Shown here piece after piece: positions 62,319 through 64,000 of a DNA stretch of 64,000 bases. Both the position numbers and the translations under genes were made by a program. Position 1 is the first letter of the stretch. Each line of letters begins with the position of its first letter. A model generated the notes under the pieces. The model was not told where the DNA came from and searched no databases. It saw only the letters and a program-made list of their open reading frames with translations. Source of the stretch: Porphyromonas pasteri (GTDB taxonomy: Bacteria; Bacteroidota; Bacteroidia; Bacteroidales; Porphyromonadaceae); NCBI RefSeq assembly GCF_014647755.1, contig NZ_BMPU01000001.1, positions 310,001 to 374,000 on the forward strand. Direction: 5' to 3'.

Positions 62319-62800
62319 GAGACTGTTGTGCGGAGTCCTGCCCTCTATTTATTCTGCTAAGGCATCGCACGCCTACCTCCCCGATATGCCTCTCCGAAGA
62401 GATACACAAGCCCTTCGCCTTATCGCGCGTATTCCTCTTATCCAGCGGAGGAAAAAGTGCTATTCTCGTGAAGACAAAAGCGCCTTCACGTAGTGGTATT
62501 CTTCTATCTATGCACGTAGTCTTAAAGCCCAGGTACGTAAATCCAAATATCCACGTACGTAGATATTAGAGCTATGTACGTAGTCCAAACTTATCAGCCA
62601 CTCGTTCACAACTTTTATCCATACGCGGAGCAACAACTTAATATAGGTCACTTCACAAAGCTATATAGGAATCAGCACAAAGCTATATAGTAATCAGTGC
62701 AAAGCTATATAGGAATTAGTACAAAGCTATATAGCCTTCTTCGCCATCCTATATAGCTCTACCCACGCACCATAACTTATATATGAAATCATTGCGCAAG
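62319..62800 (+). repeat. Composite non-coding repeat, copy 2
   Basis: Second copy of 50822-51376, same orientation, with no net length change over the first 341 bp. The AGCTATATAG array has only four units here and the sequence after it is shorter. Confidence 0.92.
62660..62734. repeat. AGCTATATAG array, four units at exact 22-bp period
   Basis: GCTATATAG starts at 62660, 62682, 62704 and 62726, with the same GAATCAGYACAA-type spacers as in copy 1. Confidence 0.96.
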
Positions 62801-63029
62801 CTGTGAAGAGATGGACTTTCGCAATGGTCTCTTGAGGTGCCGTGCAATGGTCTCATATTGGATCATGCTATGCGCATATCACAGAATGCCCCCTACACAT
62901 GATTTGCATATCAATTCGTTTGTGAGGGAGAGCCTGCCATATTGGCGTAGAGTAGAGGTGTGGCATCCTCTTTGAATAAGGGAAGGCACTAACACGTATA
63001 TCCATCATACAAGATAAACTATAGACTCT

Positions 63030-64000
63030 ATGAGTAAGCAAGGTAAGATTGGGGTGACGAGTGAGAACATCTTCCCCGTCATCAAGAAGTTCCTCTACAG
63101 TGAACATGATATTTTCCTTCGTGAGCTGGTATCCAATGCCGTAGATGCTTCGCAGAAGCTGCGTGCACTGGCCTCGGCAGGCGAGCTCAAGGGTGAGCTG
63201 GGTGACTTGAAGGTCTCCATTAGCTTCGATGCTGATGCTAAGACGATCACTGTCAGTGACCGTGGTATCGGTATGACTGCTGAGGAGGTCGAGAAGTACA
63301 TCAATCAGATAGCCTTCTCTGGAGCAGAGGAGTTCCTCGATAAGTATAAGGACGACAAGGTGGCTATCATTGGTCACTTTGGTTTGGGCTTCTACTCGTC
63401 CTTCATGGTGTCTTCGCGTGTCGAGATACAGTCGCTCTCTTATCGTGAGGGTGCAGAGCCTATCCACTGGAGCTGCGAAGGTAACCCAGAATACATCCTG
63501 GAGAAGGGGAGTCGTACGGAGCGAGGAACGGATATCATCCTGCATATTGACAGCGAGAGTGAAGAATTCCTCAGCAAGGATCGCCTCTCAACGCTCCTCA
63601 ATAAGTACTGCAAATTCCTCCCTGTGCCCATCGTCTTTGGGAAGAAGCAGGAGTGGAAGGATGGTGCCTATGTCGATACCGACGAGGATAACCAGATCAA
63701 TGATGTACACCCCGCTTGGACCAAGAAGCCCTCGGAGCTGAAGGATGAGGACTACATTGCCTTCTATCACCAACTCTATCCTCAGACCTTTGAGGAGCCT
63801 CTTTTCTGGATTCACCTCAATGTAGACTATCCCTTCAACCTTACGGGGATCCTCTACTTCCCCAAGGTGAAGAATCAGATGGAGCTGCAGCGCAATAAGA
63901 TCCAGCTCTATGCTAACCAAGTCTTCGTCACGGAAGACGTAGAAGGGATCGTCCCTGAGTACTTGACTCTGCTGCATGGGGTCATCGACTCTCCAGATAT
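63030..64000 (+). CDS. htpG: Molecular chaperone HtpG (Hsp90), N-terminal part, runs off window
   Basis: 323 complete codons are visible from the ATG at 63030 (MSKQGKIGVTSENIFPVIKK). The GHKL ATP site is complete: ELVSNAVDAS, DRGIGM and GHFGLGFYSSFMV, followed by the middle domain start (NQMELQRNKIQLYANQVFV, shown as QRNKIQLYANQVFV). The C-terminal dimerisation domain is beyond the edge. It carries about 160 bp of plain leader downstream of the composite repeat. Confidence 0.97.
   Translation, partial: MSKQGKIGVTSENIFPVIKKFLYSEHDIFLRELVSNAVDASQKLRALASAGELKGELGDLKVSISFDADAKTITVSDRGIGMTAEEVEKYINQIAFSGAEEFLDKYKDDKVAIIGHFGLGFYSSFMVSSRVEIQSLSYREGAEPIHWSCEGNPEYILEKGSRTERGTDIILHIDSESEEFLSKDRLSTLLNKYCKFLPVPIVFGKKQEWKDGAYVDTDEDNQINDVHPAWTKKPSELKDEDYIAFYHQLYPQTFEEPLFWIHLNVDYPFNLTGILYFPKVKNQMELQRNKIQLYANQVFVTEDVEGIVPEYLTLLHGVIDSPD

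Larger units (their letters stand above)
62020..63029. other. 1-kb intergenic region between divergent sdaA and htpG
   Basis: Contains the sdaA promoter box, composite repeat copy 2 and a short GCAATGGTCTC pair (62821, 62844). A 75-codon frame (62266-62493) inside the repeat is not called. No -7 box is obvious directly before htpG, consistent with a special heat-shock promoter. Confidence 0.7.

Noticed and set aside
62266-62493. 75-codon frame inside composite repeat copy 2
   Set aside because: The matching frame in copy 1 has an in-frame stop and many amino-acid changes, so there is no sign of protein-level conservation.
62868-63545. 225-codon minus-strand frame at the htpG start
   Set aside because: Antisense to the HtpG ATPase domain and without any family match by eye.

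Overview
The window looks like chromosomal DNA of a saccharolytic Porphyromonas or close relative (Bacteroidota). This rests on the SusC/SusD pair, Bacteroidota-only DUF families (DUF3078, DUF4290, DUF4294, DUF4924, DUF6122, DUF2795), an HU-HIG type DNA-binding protein, a mutA/mutB/kor/cob metabolic set, TAnnTTTG (-7) promoter boxes upstream of many genes, and the absence of clear Shine-Dalgarno sites. Composition is roughly mid-50s % G+C by eye. I cannot name the species.

Layout: 1-3.6 kb, a SusD (cut by the window edge) and SusC glycan-import pair. 4.1-8.4 kb, cobL-aroE-BamA/TamA-like operon. 8.5-13 kb, tpx, comB, a phosphoglucomutase and a surface lipoprotein, all on the minus strand. 13.7-17.8 kb, mutA-mutB (methylmalonyl-CoA mutase). 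17.9-20.1 kb, small membrane proteins and an HU-like protein. 20.2-24.3 kb, a membrane protein plus three RNA-methyltransferase genes. 24.8-27 kb, DUF349 and DUF6122. 27-32 kb, a GH109 glycosidase and a nucleotide-phosphodiesterase lipoprotein-DUF4924-prfC operon. 32.4-39.4 kb, a seven-gene run pgi-DUF4290-murA-rimM-araC-CPBP-pyrC. 39.6-43 kb, acyl-CoA synthetase and DUF3078. 43.5-45.5 kb, gamma carbonic anhydrase and a C1B peptidase. 45.6-50.6 kb, a glycosyltransferase-DUF2891-histidine kinase-fRMsr-aroA run. 52-55 kb, korA-korB. 55.1-62 kb, DUF2795 and an sdaA-DUF4294-esterase-lipoprotein-comM run. htpG runs off the right edge.

Metabolically the window combines glycan capture and trimming (SusCD, GH109, double SGNH esterase), sugar phosphate interconversion (pgm, pgi), serine deamination, 2-oxoglutarate:ferredoxin oxidation and the B12-dependent succinyl/methylmalonyl-CoA step, as expected of an anaerobe that ferments amino acids and sugars to propionate/succinate.

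The most unusual content is non-coding. Intergenic regions hold phased short-repeat arrays whose period is 22 bp (two DNA turns) although the repeated motifs are unrelated: GACCAGTACTGGTC palindromes (four five-unit arrays, each exactly 103 bp with the same 22-22-23-22 spacing), TAATATAACATTC, AGCTATATAG, ACGTACGTAG, CGACGGC and diverged CAATATTGG-like units. Two of these families sit inside a composite element of roughly 480-560 bp present twice (about 50.8 and 62.3 kb). Most arrays lie upstream of a recognisable promoter box, and none overlaps a gene.
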